A stretch of DNA of 64,000 bases from Bacteroidota bacterium (GTDB lineage Bacteria > Bacteroidota > Bacteroidia > 2-12-FULL-35-15), in the NCBI GenBank assembly GCA_025963715.1, contig JAOQAG010000016.1, forward strand, positions 1-64,000, read 5' to 3'. Shown piece by piece: positions 40,148-49,081 of the stretch (positions are counted from its first letter, which is position 1; every line of letters starts with the position of its first letter). The notes beneath the pieces are model-generated. The model was not told where the DNA came from and did not search any database. It saw only the letters and a program-made list of their open reading frames with translations. Made by a program: the position numbers and the translations under genes.

Positions 40148-41251
40148 ATGTATTTAAAGAAACTTTCCATACTCAATTTTAAGAATTATCCCGAGGCAGC
40201 ACTGGAATTCAGCGCCCATGTAAATTGCCTTACCGGTAATAACGGCGAAGGAAAAACCAATATTCTCGATGCCATTCATTACCTGTCGTTCTGCAAAAGT
40301 TTTTTTAACCCCGTAGATAGCCAGAATATCATGCACGATGCACCTTTTTTCCTGGTGCAGGGGCATTTTAACCTCAAGGGGGAAGACGAGGACATCTACT
40401 GCGGACAAAAACGCAACCAGAAAAAGCAATTCAAACGCAATAAAAAGGAATACCAGCGCCTGGCCGATCACATTGGCCTGTTTCCGCTCGTGATGATCTC
40501 ACCGGCCGATTCGGAGCTGATCACAGAAGGCAGCGAAAGCCGCCGGAAGTTTATCGACAGTGTGATCGCACAATTCGACCGCGAATACCTCGAAAACCTT
40601 ATCAGTTACAATAAGATCGTATCCCATCGCAATGCCGTTTTAAAACAGTTTGGCGACAGTGGTAAATTCGATATGGGTTCACTCGAGATCTGGGATGTGC
40701 AATTGATTGCTTTTGGCGAAAAAGTATATGAAAAACGCAAACGTTTTATCAATGATTTTATTGAGATCTTTCAGAAATATTATGAGCTGATCTCTGGCGG
40801 GCGGGAGCAGGTAGGGATCAATTACGTATCGCACCTCAATGAAAATAATTTTGCAGATGTACTGGCAAAAGCGCTTAACCGCGATAGAGCGATGGAATAT
40901 ACTACGGTGGGAATTCACAAAGATGATCTTGAATTTACGATCAATGGTTATCCGCTGAAAAAATATGCATCGCAGGGACAGCAGAAATCATTTTTACTGG
41001 CATTGAAGCTGGCGCAATTTGATTTTATCAAAAAGATAAAAAATATCACACCGGTTTTATTGCTGGATGATATTTATGATAAGCTCGACGACCTGCGTGT
41101 AAAACAATTGATGGAGCTGGTCAGCAGCGATAACTTCGGACAGATCTTCATTACCGATACGCATCCCGAACGCCTCGCCGAACTATTCAGCGTAACCAAT
41201 GCGGATTTTAAAAATTTCTTTATAGAAAACAATAACGTAAAGGAATTATAA
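40148..41251 (+). CDS. recF: DNA replication and repair protein RecF
   Basis: LNFKNYPEAALEFSAHVNCLTGNNGEGKTNILDAIHYLSFCKSF and YASQGQQKSFLLALKLAQF...PVLLLDDIYDKLD. Confidence 0.97.
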   Translation: MYLKKLSILNFKNYPEAALEFSAHVNCLTGNNGEGKTNILDAIHYLSFCKSFFNPVDSQNIMHDAPFFLVQGHFNLKGEDEDIYCGQKRNQKKQFKRNKKEYQRLADHIGLFPLVMISPADSELITEGSESRRKFIDSVIAQFDREYLENLISYNKIVSHRNAVLKQFGDSGKFDMGSLEIWDVQLIAFGEKVYEKRKRFINDFIEIFQKYYELISGGREQVGINYVSHLNENNFADVLAKALNRDRAMEYTTVGIHKDDLEFTINGYPLKKYASQGQQKSFLLALKLAQFDFIKKIKNITPVLLLDDIYDKLDDLRVKQLMELVSSDNFGQIFITDTHPERLAELFSVTNADFKNFFIENNNVKEL

Positions 41252-41252
41252 A

Positions 41253-41382
41253 TTTTGAATTATAAATTATAAATTATAAATTATAAATGGCACACAGCAT
41301 TTTACACACAGTCTAACATCTAACATCTAACATCTAATATCTAATATCTAACATCCAATATCCAATATCCAACATCCAATTG
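41253..41382. repeat. Heptanucleotide tandem arrays: ATTATAA (about 4 copies), then CTAACAT/CTAATAT/CCAATAT (9-10 copies, 41313-41382)
   Basis: Direct period-7 reading; second array runs into the TTG start of the DUF721-like gene. Confidence 0.92.
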
Positions 41383-41670
41383 AGCCGCCACAACGAACAT
41401 AGCATCAAAGAAGCGATCGAGCAATTACTGAAAGCATACAAGCTTGACGACCGCCTGGCTGAACGCCGTTTGGTAAATGCCTGGGAGGAAGTGATGGGAA
41501 AAATGATCGCGAACCATACCAAAGATATTTTTGTAAAGCACAAACAATTATTCGTTACACTCGATTCGTCCGCTTTGCGCAACGAGCTGGCCATGGCAAA
41601 AACTAAAATTGTAAAAATGATGAACCAGGCTGCTGGCGCCGATGTGATCGAAGATGTGGTTTTGAAATAG
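41380..41670 (+). CDS. DUF721 family protein
   Basis: SIKEAIEQLLKAYKLDDRLAERRLVNAWEEVMGKMIANHTKDIFVKHKQLFVTLDSSALRNELAMAK; linked to recF. Confidence 0.85.
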   Translation: MSRHNEHSIKEAIEQLLKAYKLDDRLAERRLVNAWEEVMGKMIANHTKDIFVKHKQLFVTLDSSALRNELAMAKTKIVKMMNQAAGADVIEDVVLK

Positions 41671-41808
41671 TCTTTAGTCCAAAGTTGTTAGTCGTTAGAC
41701 AGTCAAAATGGAATCACTGCAAAAGGTTTAAAATTTAGTCTTAGCAACACAGATTTCTAAATTTGTATTAAACACAGTTTTGTTCATTTCGTAAATTTTC
41801 GTTTTTCG

Positions 41809-41840
41809 TTGATTAACTCAGATTTGTACATTTACATTTG
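41809..41840 (+). promoter_or_regulatory. Bacteroidota-type promoter TTG-N21-TACATTTG
   Basis: TTG 41809-41811, TACATTTG 41833-41840, upstream of ATG 41890. Confidence 0.5.
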
Positions 41841-41889
41841 TATTTATTCGTAATTTGTAACACATTTATAATTCATCATTTTCGTATCA

Positions 41890-43263
41890 ATGAAACGTAT
41901 ATCCCTCTTTCTTTTTTCGATCGGCTTATTTAATATGCAGTTAAGCGCTCAAACCGACTCTGCCACATTCAAAAAAATATACAGCGAAGCATTGGCCAAT
42001 GGTAAAAGCTATTCCAATCTCGATTACCTCGTGAACAAGATCGGCGGACGATTGAGCGGATCGCCGCAAGCGCAACAAGCGGTAGACTGGGCGTTCAAAG
42101 CCATGAAAGAAGCCGGTGCCGATACCGTATACCTGCAGGAATGCATGGTGCCGCATTGGGTGCGTGGTGAAAAAGAATCGGCGAAAGTGATCACCTCCAA
42201 TTCAAAAGGGATCAAAGAAGTACCAATCGCTGCATTGGGTGGCTCTATCGGAACGCCAGCCAACGGCATCACGGCAAACGTTATTGAAGTAATGGGAATT
42301 GCAGGATTGAAAAAATTAAAAAAAGAAGAAGTTCAGGGCAAGATCGTTTTTTTTAACGAACCGATGGATCCAACCATGATCGAAACATTTCATGCCTACG
42401 GAAAAGCGGTGGAGCAGCGCTGGGCGGGTGCTTCGGCTGCTGCCGAACTGGGTGCAGTTGGAGTGGTGGTGCGTTCCTGCTCGCTGGTGCAGGACGATAA
42501 TCCGCATACCGGTTCCATGGGCTATAAAGATTCCACTAATAAAATTCCGGCTTGCTGCATCAGTACCAACGGCGCTAACTGGCTGAGCAATTATTTGAAA
42601 ACGGATAAAGATCTGAAATTTTATTTCAAAATGAGCTGCCAGACCTTGCCCGATGAAAAATCATACAATGTAGTGGGCGAGCTTCGCGGAAGCGAAAACC
42701 CAAATGAATATATTGTGGTGGGTGGACATCTTGATTCCTGGGATACCGGTAAAGGTGCGCAGGACGACGGGGCAGGCGTAGTGCAAAGCATCGAAGTGAT
42801 CCGGATCTTTAAAGCATTGGGACTGAAACCGAAAAGAACCATCCGCGCTGTCGCATTTATGAACGAGGAAAACGGCGGCCGTGGCGGAAAAAAATATGCA
42901 GAGCTTGCTAAATTAAAAAACGAAAAACACATTGCCGCCATCGAGTCGGATGCCGGAGGTTTTACCCCGCGTGGTTTTAGCAGCGATGTAACACCGGCTG
43001 TAAAAGCAAAATTAAAAAGCTGGAGACCTTTATTTGAGCCTTATGGCGTGTATAATTTTAGCGAAGACGGAAGCGGTTCCGACATTGGCCCGATGAAAGA
43101 ACAAAATGTACCATGCATGGAATTAATACCCGATTCGCAGCGCTATTTTGATTATCACCATACGCAGATAGATACATTTGATGCCGTGAACAAACGCGAA
43201 CTCGAATTGGGCGATGCTTCGATGGCTGCACTGGTGTGGATGATCAGCCAGTACGGATTGTAA
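41890..43263 (+). CDS. M28 family zinc metallopeptidase (carboxypeptidase Q-like)
   Basis: Signal peptide; GGHLDSWDTGKGAQDDGAGV, MNEENGGRGG metal-binding motifs, YHHTQIDTFD. Confidence 0.92.
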   Translation: MKRISLFLFSIGLFNMQLSAQTDSATFKKIYSEALANGKSYSNLDYLVNKIGGRLSGSPQAQQAVDWAFKAMKEAGADTVYLQECMVPHWVRGEKESAKVITSNSKGIKEVPIAALGGSIGTPANGITANVIEVMGIAGLKKLKKEEVQGKIVFFNEPMDPTMIETFHAYGKAVEQRWAGASAAAELGAVGVVVRSCSLVQDDNPHTGSMGYKDSTNKIPACCISTNGANWLSNYLKTDKDLKFYFKMSCQTLPDEKSYNVVGELRGSENPNEYIVVGGHLDSWDTGKGAQDDGAGVVQSIEVIRIFKALGLKPKRTIRAVAFMNEENGGRGGKKYAELAKLKNEKHIAAIESDAGGFTPRGFSSDVTPAVKAKLKSWRPLFEPYGVYNFSEDGSGSDIGPMKEQNVPCMELIPDSQRYFDYHHTQIDTFDAVNKRELELGDASMAALVWMISQYGL

Positions 43264-43321
43264 AAACAACTATTTATGAGCAGTGTTCTCACAAAGTAAA
43301 TACACAACATCTGCGTACAGC

Positions 43322-43357
43322 AAACTTTGAATTTTGAACTTTAAACTTTGAACTGAT
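43322..43357. repeat. Heptamer array AACTTTG/AATTTTG/AACTTTA (5 copies)
   Basis: AACTTTG AATTTTG AACTTTA AACTTTG AACTGAT, ending 7 nt upstream of ATG 43365. Confidence 0.85.
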
Positions 43358-43364
43358 TTTAAAA

Positions 43365-43850
43365 ATGATCTTAAAAAAATTATTGACCGTTCTTTTTGTA
43401 CTTGCCGTACTCGTTATTGCCGGTTGGTTTTACAAAGCCTATCGCACGGTGCCTGCATTACCTGCGTATGAAAATAATTTAACGGACGAGCAGGGGCAAC
43501 CCGTAAAGATCGCTGATTTTAAAGGGCAATATGTTCTCATCAGTTATTTTCAAACATGGTGCGGCACCTGCATTCACGAGCTGCCAGGCATCAGCGAATT
43601 GCAAAAGATCGTGGGAAAAGATAAATTAAAAGTATTGCTGGTGAGTGATGAAGGAATGGAAAAGATCGCACATTTTAAAGAACGTTATAACAATACACTC
43701 GATTATTATCAATCCGATAAACCACTCAAAGACATGAGCATTCGCGTGTTCCCGACCACTTATCTATTGAATAAAAACGGAGAAGTAATCTTCAGCAAGC
43801 TGGAAGCTTACGATTGGAATTCACCGGAAATAGTGAATATGATTAAGTAG
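43365..43850 (+). CDS. TlpA/redoxin-like thioredoxin-fold protein
   Basis: N-terminal TM; YFQTWCGTCIHELPGI CXXC motif; FPTTYLLNKNGEV. Confidence 0.9.
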   Translation: MILKKLLTVLFVLAVLVIAGWFYKAYRTVPALPAYENNLTDEQGQPVKIADFKGQYVLISYFQTWCGTCIHELPGISELQKIVGKDKLKVLLVSDEGMEKIAHFKERYNNTLDYYQSDKPLKDMSIRVFPTTYLLNKNGEVIFSKLEAYDWNSPEIVNMIK

Positions 43851-43929
43851 AAATATTTGCTTCATGTCTTTCAGAATACTCTACTGCCTAATAAGCAAAA
43901 ATAATAGACTACTCATTCTGCCGACTCTT

Positions 43930-44123
43930 TCTGTCTTGTCCGGCAATAGCGGGAATGAGCGCCGACGAATGACACTGAGAAAGATTATCATTTTGCATTT
44001 ATCAGATCAGTGCTGAGAACCAATTGGCGTTCATTAGCCGCGGTTCTTCTGAGCGACAGCGGAAGAAGAAATTGCATTACAAGACGGAAAAGGTTTTTGC
44101 CACTTTTTGCCTTCAAAAAGTGG
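43930..44123 (-). repeat. Inverted partial copy of the 60-61.5 kb non-coding repeat family
   Basis: Reverse complement reads CTTGTAATGCAATTTCTTCTTCCGCTGTCGCTCAGAAGAACCGCGGCTAATGAACGCCAATT..., matching the 60-kb units. Confidence 0.85.
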
Positions 44124-44166
44124 AAGTATGCAATTGCAACGCGATGTATAATTCCGTGATATACAA

Positions 44167-44200
44167 AAGAAAAAAGAGCTTATGCAAGCTCTTTTTTCTT
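44167..44200. terminator. Perfect 15-bp hairpin terminator overlapping the stop codon of the downstream-reading gene
   Basis: AAGAAAAAAGAGCTT-ATGC-AAGCTCTTTTTTCTT; the stop TAA of the minus-strand CDS is at 44180-44182. Confidence 0.85.
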
Positions 44201-45082
44201 AAAACCATCCGCTACTACCAGCTCTTTCGAGCCCGGTGTATACACATAAAATCCTTGTCCGGATTTAGCACCTAAATGTCCTGCAGTTACCATGTTTACC
44301 AATAACGGGCAAGGAGCGTATTTCGGATTTCCATAGCCATCCTGCAATACTCTTAAAATAGAAAGACAAACATCCAAACCAATAAAATCAGCTAATTGCA
44401 ATGGACCCATCGGGTGCGCCATTCCAAGCTTCATTACGGTATCAATTTCTTCCACACCGGCAGTTCCTTCATGCAAAGTAATGATCGCTTCGTTGATCAT
44501 CGGCATTAAAATTTTATTCGCAACAAATCCCGGATAGTCATTTACTTCCACCGGGATTTTTCCTAATTTTTTTGATGTTTCCATGATCAGGTTTGTTACC
44601 GCATCCGAAGTGGAATAACCGCGGATCACCTCCACTAATTTCATAACCGGAACAGGATTCATGAAGTGCATTCCGATCACTTTGTCCGCACGTTTTGTTA
44701 CCGCTCCGATTTTTGTGATCGAGATCGAAGAAGTATTGCTTGCTAAAATGGTATTTGCATTGCAAATTTTATCCAGCTCGCGGAAAATATTCAATTTGAT
44801 CTCTACATTTTCAGTTGCTGCTTCTACCACCAGATCAGCATTCTTCACGCCATCAGCCATTACCGTGTACGTAGTAATGTTTTTTAGTGTAGCTGCTTTG
44901 TCCGCTTCCGTGATCGTTCCTTTTGCCACGATCCTGTCCAGGTTTTTAGCGATCGTTGCCAATGCTTTATCCAATGCTGGTTGCGAAATATCGATCAATG
45001 ATACCGCGTATCCGCATTGTGCAAATGCGTGAGCAATTCCGTTGCCCATTGTTCCCGATCCTATTACTGATATGTTTTTCAT
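44180..45082 (-). CDS. 3-hydroxybutyryl-CoA dehydrogenase family protein
   Basis: VIGSGTMGNGIAHAFAQCGYAVSLIDIS Rossmann motif; ASNTSSISITKIG; GMHFMNPVPVMKLVEVI. Confidence 0.95.
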   Translation of the reverse strand: MKNISVIGSGTMGNGIAHAFAQCGYAVSLIDISQPALDKALATIAKNLDRIVAKGTITEADKAATLKNITTYTVMADGVKNADLVVEAATENVEIKLNIFRELDKICNANTILASNTSSISITKIGAVTKRADKVIGMHFMNPVPVMKLVEVIRGYSTSDAVTNLIMETSKKLGKIPVEVNDYPGFVANKILMPMINEAIITLHEGTAGVEEIDTVMKLGMAHPMGPLQLADFIGLDVCLSILRVLQDGYGNPKYAPCPLLVNMVTAGHLGAKSGQGFYVYTPGSKELVVADGFKKKELA

Positions 45083-45091
45083 GTTTTTTTT

Positions 45092-45127
45092 AGTTCAAAG
45101 TTTAAAGTTCAAAAGTTTAAAGTTGAG
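45092..45127. repeat. Heptamer array AGTTCAA/AGTTTAA (5 copies)
   Basis: AGTTCAA AGTTTAA AGTTCAA A AGTTTAA AGTTGAG, starting 10 nt upstream of the ATG of the minus-strand CDS. Confidence 0.8.
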
Positions 45128-45232
45128 TAACCTGTTAAAAAAATTTGGCTACCAATTATGATGCTAAAAATAGAGAAAATTATTTATCCTGAAAGCGGAA
45201 TTTAATAACAAACAATATCATTCTTTCGAAGT

Positions 45233-45499
45233 TGTCATCCCGTGCTTGACACGGGATCTCATGAATATTGCAGGATACGCGTAAAATAACCTTATTCTTT
45301 TGCCACAGATTTACAGATTAAAAAAAATAAAGCATTGCACGGATTAGCAAAATCGCTTTGCGATTTTTATCTGTGTCATTTAATTCAAATTAAAAAATCT
45401 GTGAATCTGTGGCGAAGAGATTCCACATGGTTTTTAATTTTAAAAAAATGTTGATTATAGTTCTAATTAACAGATCCCGGATCAGGCCAGGGATGACAG
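45233..45499. repeat. Composite nested palindrome: outer REP-like TGTCATCCCG...CGGGATCT / AGATCCCGG...GGGATGACA, inner CCACAGATTTACAGATT / AATCTGTGAATCTGTGG
   Basis: Direct reading of both arms; inner arms at about 45304-45320 and 45395-45415. Confidence 0.75.
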
Positions 45500-45624
45500 T
45501 CTAAGCCAGGGAATTGATTTCTTTAGAAAACGCAGCAAACATTCGGCAAACTTCCGCACTGGAACTTCCGACCTCCGCCTTAGTAACCAACCCAGTACGT
45601 CAAAACTTTAAACTTTGAACTTAT

Positions 45625-47046
45625 TTATTTTCCTCTTCCCTGCACCACAATCAGCGCTGTATAAATAAGGATCTTCAGATCGATCCCCAGCGACATGTTC
45701 TCAATGTAAATGATGTCGTATTTCAAGCGCGCGATCATTTCATCCACATTTTCGGCATAGCCGTATTTCACCTGTCCCCAGGAAGTAATGCCCGGGCGTA
45801 CCTTATGTAAATGTTTGTAATGCGGTGCTTTTTGTACGATCTGGTCGATGAAGAACTGGCGTTCCGGGCGTGGGCCCACAATCGACATTTCGCCGATCAG
45901 TACATTGTAAAATTGCGGAATTTCATCCAGCCTTACTTTCCGTAAAAAACGCCCCAGCGGCGTAATGCGCGGATCGTGTTTGCTGGATAATGCAGGGCCC
46001 ATTTTTTCTGCATCGGTATACATCGAACGGAATTTATGGATCATAAAAGGTTTGCCATGCCAGCCAATACGCTCGTGACTGTAGAATATCGGGCCTTTCG
46101 AATTTAATTTTACGGCAATTGCCACAATAATATACACCCAGCTAAAAAGCGTCAGTACAAAAATCGACACACAAATATCAAAAATGCGTTTCAGCGATTG
46201 TTCCCACGCAGGCATGATCTCGCGCGAAATCTCGATCAATGCAGCGCCGAAGATCGAGGTCATTTTTACAGAGCCTGATAAAATATCATACATGTCCGGG
46301 ATCACTTTAATGATCAGCTTTCCGTTGTCCAGCTCATTTACAATTTTCCCGATATTATCGTGTTCAAACGATTCAATTGCAATGATCACCTCTTCAATAT
46401 CATGCTGATCGATCAGTTTTTTCAAATCGTTCAGCTCACCTAAGTGAGGAATATTTTTGATCAGCTCCTGCGAATACCCATTTTTATTATCCACATGCAC
46501 AAAACCAATGAACCGGTTACCCGATGATTTTACCTGGCTTTGCATTTCCGTATACAGGTTCAGCGCATTTTTATTGCTTCCTACCAGCAGCGTATTAAAA
46601 CCCATGATCCGGTTGTGGATGCGGTAATTGGTAATGCTCGATAAAATAAAACGCAAGGTGGCGGTAAATCCGAAGTGCAGGAAAAACAGCGTTAAAATGC
46701 TCTGGTAATAATTTTTGTAAGATTGGATCTGGTCGTCCAGCAGTAAAATAAAAAACAGGATGATCACACCGATCACCGAGATCAATAACGTTTGTCCTAC
46801 TTCGCGCAAGCGCGATTTGCGGTAAATATTTTTATAAGTACCTGTTAAAATGTAGAGAAAAAGCCAGAAAACGGAAATAATGAGTAAGCCGCGGTAAAAA
46901 TGACTATCGAAAATAACGGGAACCGACTTTCCGTATTTTTCAGATTCGATGTACAATTTACGGAAACTGTAAAACAGCGTCCACGCTATCGTAGCGGAGA
47001 AAACATCAGCAAAAATATATTTTAAAACCTGTAGCTTTTTATTCAT
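45625..47046 (-). CDS. Undecaprenyl-phosphate glucose/galactose phosphotransferase-type sugar transferase
   Basis: Several N-terminal TMs; C-terminal KRIFDICVS...GPIFYSHERIGWHGKPFMIHKFRSM...RKVRLDEIPQFYNVLIGEMSIVGPRPE. Confidence 0.93.
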   Translation of the reverse strand: MNKKLQVLKYIFADVFSATIAWTLFYSFRKLYIESEKYGKSVPVIFDSHFYRGLLIISVFWLFLYILTGTYKNIYRKSRLREVGQTLLISVIGVIILFFILLLDDQIQSYKNYYQSILTLFFLHFGFTATLRFILSSITNYRIHNRIMGFNTLLVGSNKNALNLYTEMQSQVKSSGNRFIGFVHVDNKNGYSQELIKNIPHLGELNDLKKLIDQHDIEEVIIAIESFEHDNIGKIVNELDNGKLIIKVIPDMYDILSGSVKMTSIFGAALIEISREIMPAWEQSLKRIFDICVSIFVLTLFSWVYIIVAIAVKLNSKGPIFYSHERIGWHGKPFMIHKFRSMYTDAEKMGPALSSKHDPRITPLGRFLRKVRLDEIPQFYNVLIGEMSIVGPRPERQFFIDQIVQKAPHYKHLHKVRPGITSWGQVKYGYAENVDEMIARLKYDIIYIENMSLGIDLKILIYTALIVVQGRGK

Positions 47047-47069
47047 ACAAACGTCGTTCTATACGATCC

Positions 47070-47972
47070 CTACTGAAAATGTACGAGTTTTATATTGTCA
47101 ACTGCAAAATAAGGATTGGGGACATTATCCGTGTTGAGCATCCCCAGGAACATGTTATAATAAAGGGGATTGCTGGCTTCACTGATTTGGGGTGTTACAT
47201 AAATATACACTTTGTTCCACTGGTCGGCGGTGGAGTGCAGGTTAATGATCGAGATTTTTACGCTGGTTGCGGCACTGTATGCAAATAAGCCAACCGTAAA
47301 CGGATAATTACACTTGTAATTCATTTCCAAAAAAACCGGCGATGTTCCTCCCGGAAGGTAAAGGGTGGGTGGAAATTTATTGATCACTTCGCAGTAAGTA
47401 TGATCTGAATTATTCAGCAAAGCTATGCCGCTGCCATTTCCTTCAAAAACATTGCCTGGGTCTGTTGATCTTAGGACCTGGTGAATCACTGTATTTACAC
47501 CCGGTGTAGGACTTGTATCCGTGGTAATACCGCCTTCAAAATCATCTTTCCACATACTGCTTGCATCCCAGTTAATGTTGGAAACATAGGTCACCATCGG
47601 GCTCATCGTAGTTACCACGCCTTTTGTAAGGCTGATGGTTGTGTTATAGCTATTATAAAAAGGGTAGGGCGCCCGCGTTGCTGCAATCCCGTTCACTTTA
47701 ATCCCCGGTTTGATCACAAAATTGTGCATGCCGTTATCCGCGATCACCGGGAAAGTCACCGGCAATTCAAAGCAGCCCACCAGGTTACCGTCCATGTACA
47801 CCCAGGCATCAGTAATTTTGCTGGAATTGCTGCCTTCCAGGCTTGGATTGGTGGTAAGTCCGATCTTTTCAATGTGTATATATGCAGGGATAGGCTCTGC
47901 CGGGTTAATGAGGTTACATGCAGAAGCAAGCAATACAATCCCGGCAATCAAAAAAATGTAAATGTGTTTCAT
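47070..47972 (-). CDS. Hypothetical lipoprotein
   Basis: MKHIYIFLIAGIVLLASACN lipobox; ATG 47972 preferred. Confidence 0.7.
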   Translation of the reverse strand: MKHIYIFLIAGIVLLASACNLINPAEPIPAYIHIEKIGLTTNPSLEGSNSSKITDAWVYMDGNLVGCFELPVTFPVIADNGMHNFVIKPGIKVNGIAATRAPYPFYNSYNTTISLTKGVVTTMSPMVTYVSNINWDASSMWKDDFEGGITTDTSPTPGVNTVIHQVLRSTDPGNVFEGNGSGIALLNNSDHTYCEVINKFPPTLYLPGGTSPVFLEMNYKCNYPFTVGLFAYSAATSVKISIINLHSTADQWNKVYIYVTPQISEASNPLYYNMFLGMLNTDNVPNPYFAVDNIKLVHFQ

Positions 47973-47985
47973 TGTAGCGTTTTGT

Positions 47986-48978
47986 TTAAACTCCCTGCTC
48001 CTCAAAAGTGGCTGTAACCTTCATTTTCTCTATGATCTTGTAGGCTACATCCAATGCTTTATACCCGTCGTCAATACTTACTAAAGGAGTCGAGTTGCTG
48101 ATTATAGAATCAGCAAACGTTTCAAGTTCCATTTTTATTGCGTTGGTTGGTAAAATAGTTGGATTTTCGAAATAAATTTGTTTGGTTCCTTTGTTTCCAA
48201 GGTCAATCGTTACTGCCAATGGGTCGGCTTCGCCTTCCACATTTTTTAAACGGATCACATCCACCTTTTTATCCAGGAAATCGATGGAAATATAGGCATC
48301 TTTCTGAAAAAAGCGGGATTTACGCATGTTTTTCATGGAAATACGACTGGCGGTAAGATTGGCCACGCAGCCGTTGTCAAATTCAATGCGGGCGTTGCAA
48401 ATATCCGGGCTATCGCTTACCACCGCCACACCGCTTGCGCTGATGCGCTTGATATTGGATTTAACAACACTCAGGATAATATCAATATCGTGGATCATCA
48501 GGTCCAGTACCACAGAAACATCGGTACCGCGGGGATTGAACTGGGCCAAACGGTGAGTTTCGATGAACATCGGGTTGGAGCAAAAAGATTTTCCGGCAAT
48601 AAAACCGGGGTTAAAGCGCTCCACATGTCCTACCTGCACCTTTACATTGGCTTCTTTCGAAAGCCCGATCAGGCTTTTGGCTTCTTCAATGGTATTGGTT
48701 ACCGGTTTTTCAATAAATACGTGCTTCGATTTTTTGATCGCTTTGGAAGCGCATTCATAATGGGTAATGGTGGGTGTTACAATATCCACCGCATCCACCT
48801 CACTCAGCAGCTCATCAATGGTAGCAAAGCTTTTTATGCCAAATTCTGCTGCCACCAGCGCTGCATTCTCCGCATTCGGGTCGTAAAATCCTACAAATTC
48901 GTATTTATCTATTTCTTTTAAAAGCCGGATGTGGATTTTCCCCAAATGTCCGGCACCTAAAACTCCAATTTTTATCAT
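47986..48978 (-). CDS. Gfo/Idh/MocA family oxidoreductase
   Basis: MIKIGVLGAGHLGKIHIRLLKEI; HVFIEKPVTNTIEEAKSLI; ATG 48978 preferred. Confidence 0.93.
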   Translation of the reverse strand: MIKIGVLGAGHLGKIHIRLLKEIDKYEFVGFYDPNAENAALVAAEFGIKSFATIDELLSEVDAVDIVTPTITHYECASKAIKKSKHVFIEKPVTNTIEEAKSLIGLSKEANVKVQVGHVERFNPGFIAGKSFCSNPMFIETHRLAQFNPRGTDVSVVLDLMIHDIDIILSVVKSNIKRISASGVAVVSDSPDICNARIEFDNGCVANLTASRISMKNMRKSRFFQKDAYISIDFLDKKVDVIRLKNVEGEADPLAVTIDLGNKGTKQIYFENPTILPTNAIKMELETFADSIISNSTPLVSIDDGYKALDVAYKIIEKMKVTATFEEQGV

Positions 48979-49081
48979 AAACGCTTTTTGATTTTGGACA
49001 AAAATACTTTTTTCCACAATAGGCTCTTGAAAAATAACAATGAATTATTCAATATAGATGTGTTAATTTAGTGCCGGAATT

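Noticed and set aside
41253-41382. Heptamer arrays considered as a CRISPR-like array
   Set aside because: Units are contiguous 7-mers with no spacers and no cas genes in the window
44024-44275. 83-aa ORF over the inverted repeat copy and terminator
   Set aside because: It is a repeat translation and runs antisense into the hydroxybutyryl-CoA dehydrogenase gene
45625-48978. Exopolysaccharide biosynthesis locus
   Set aside because: Only one sugar transferase and one Gfo/Idh oxidoreductase are present; no glycosyltransferases, flippase or polymerase genes nearby
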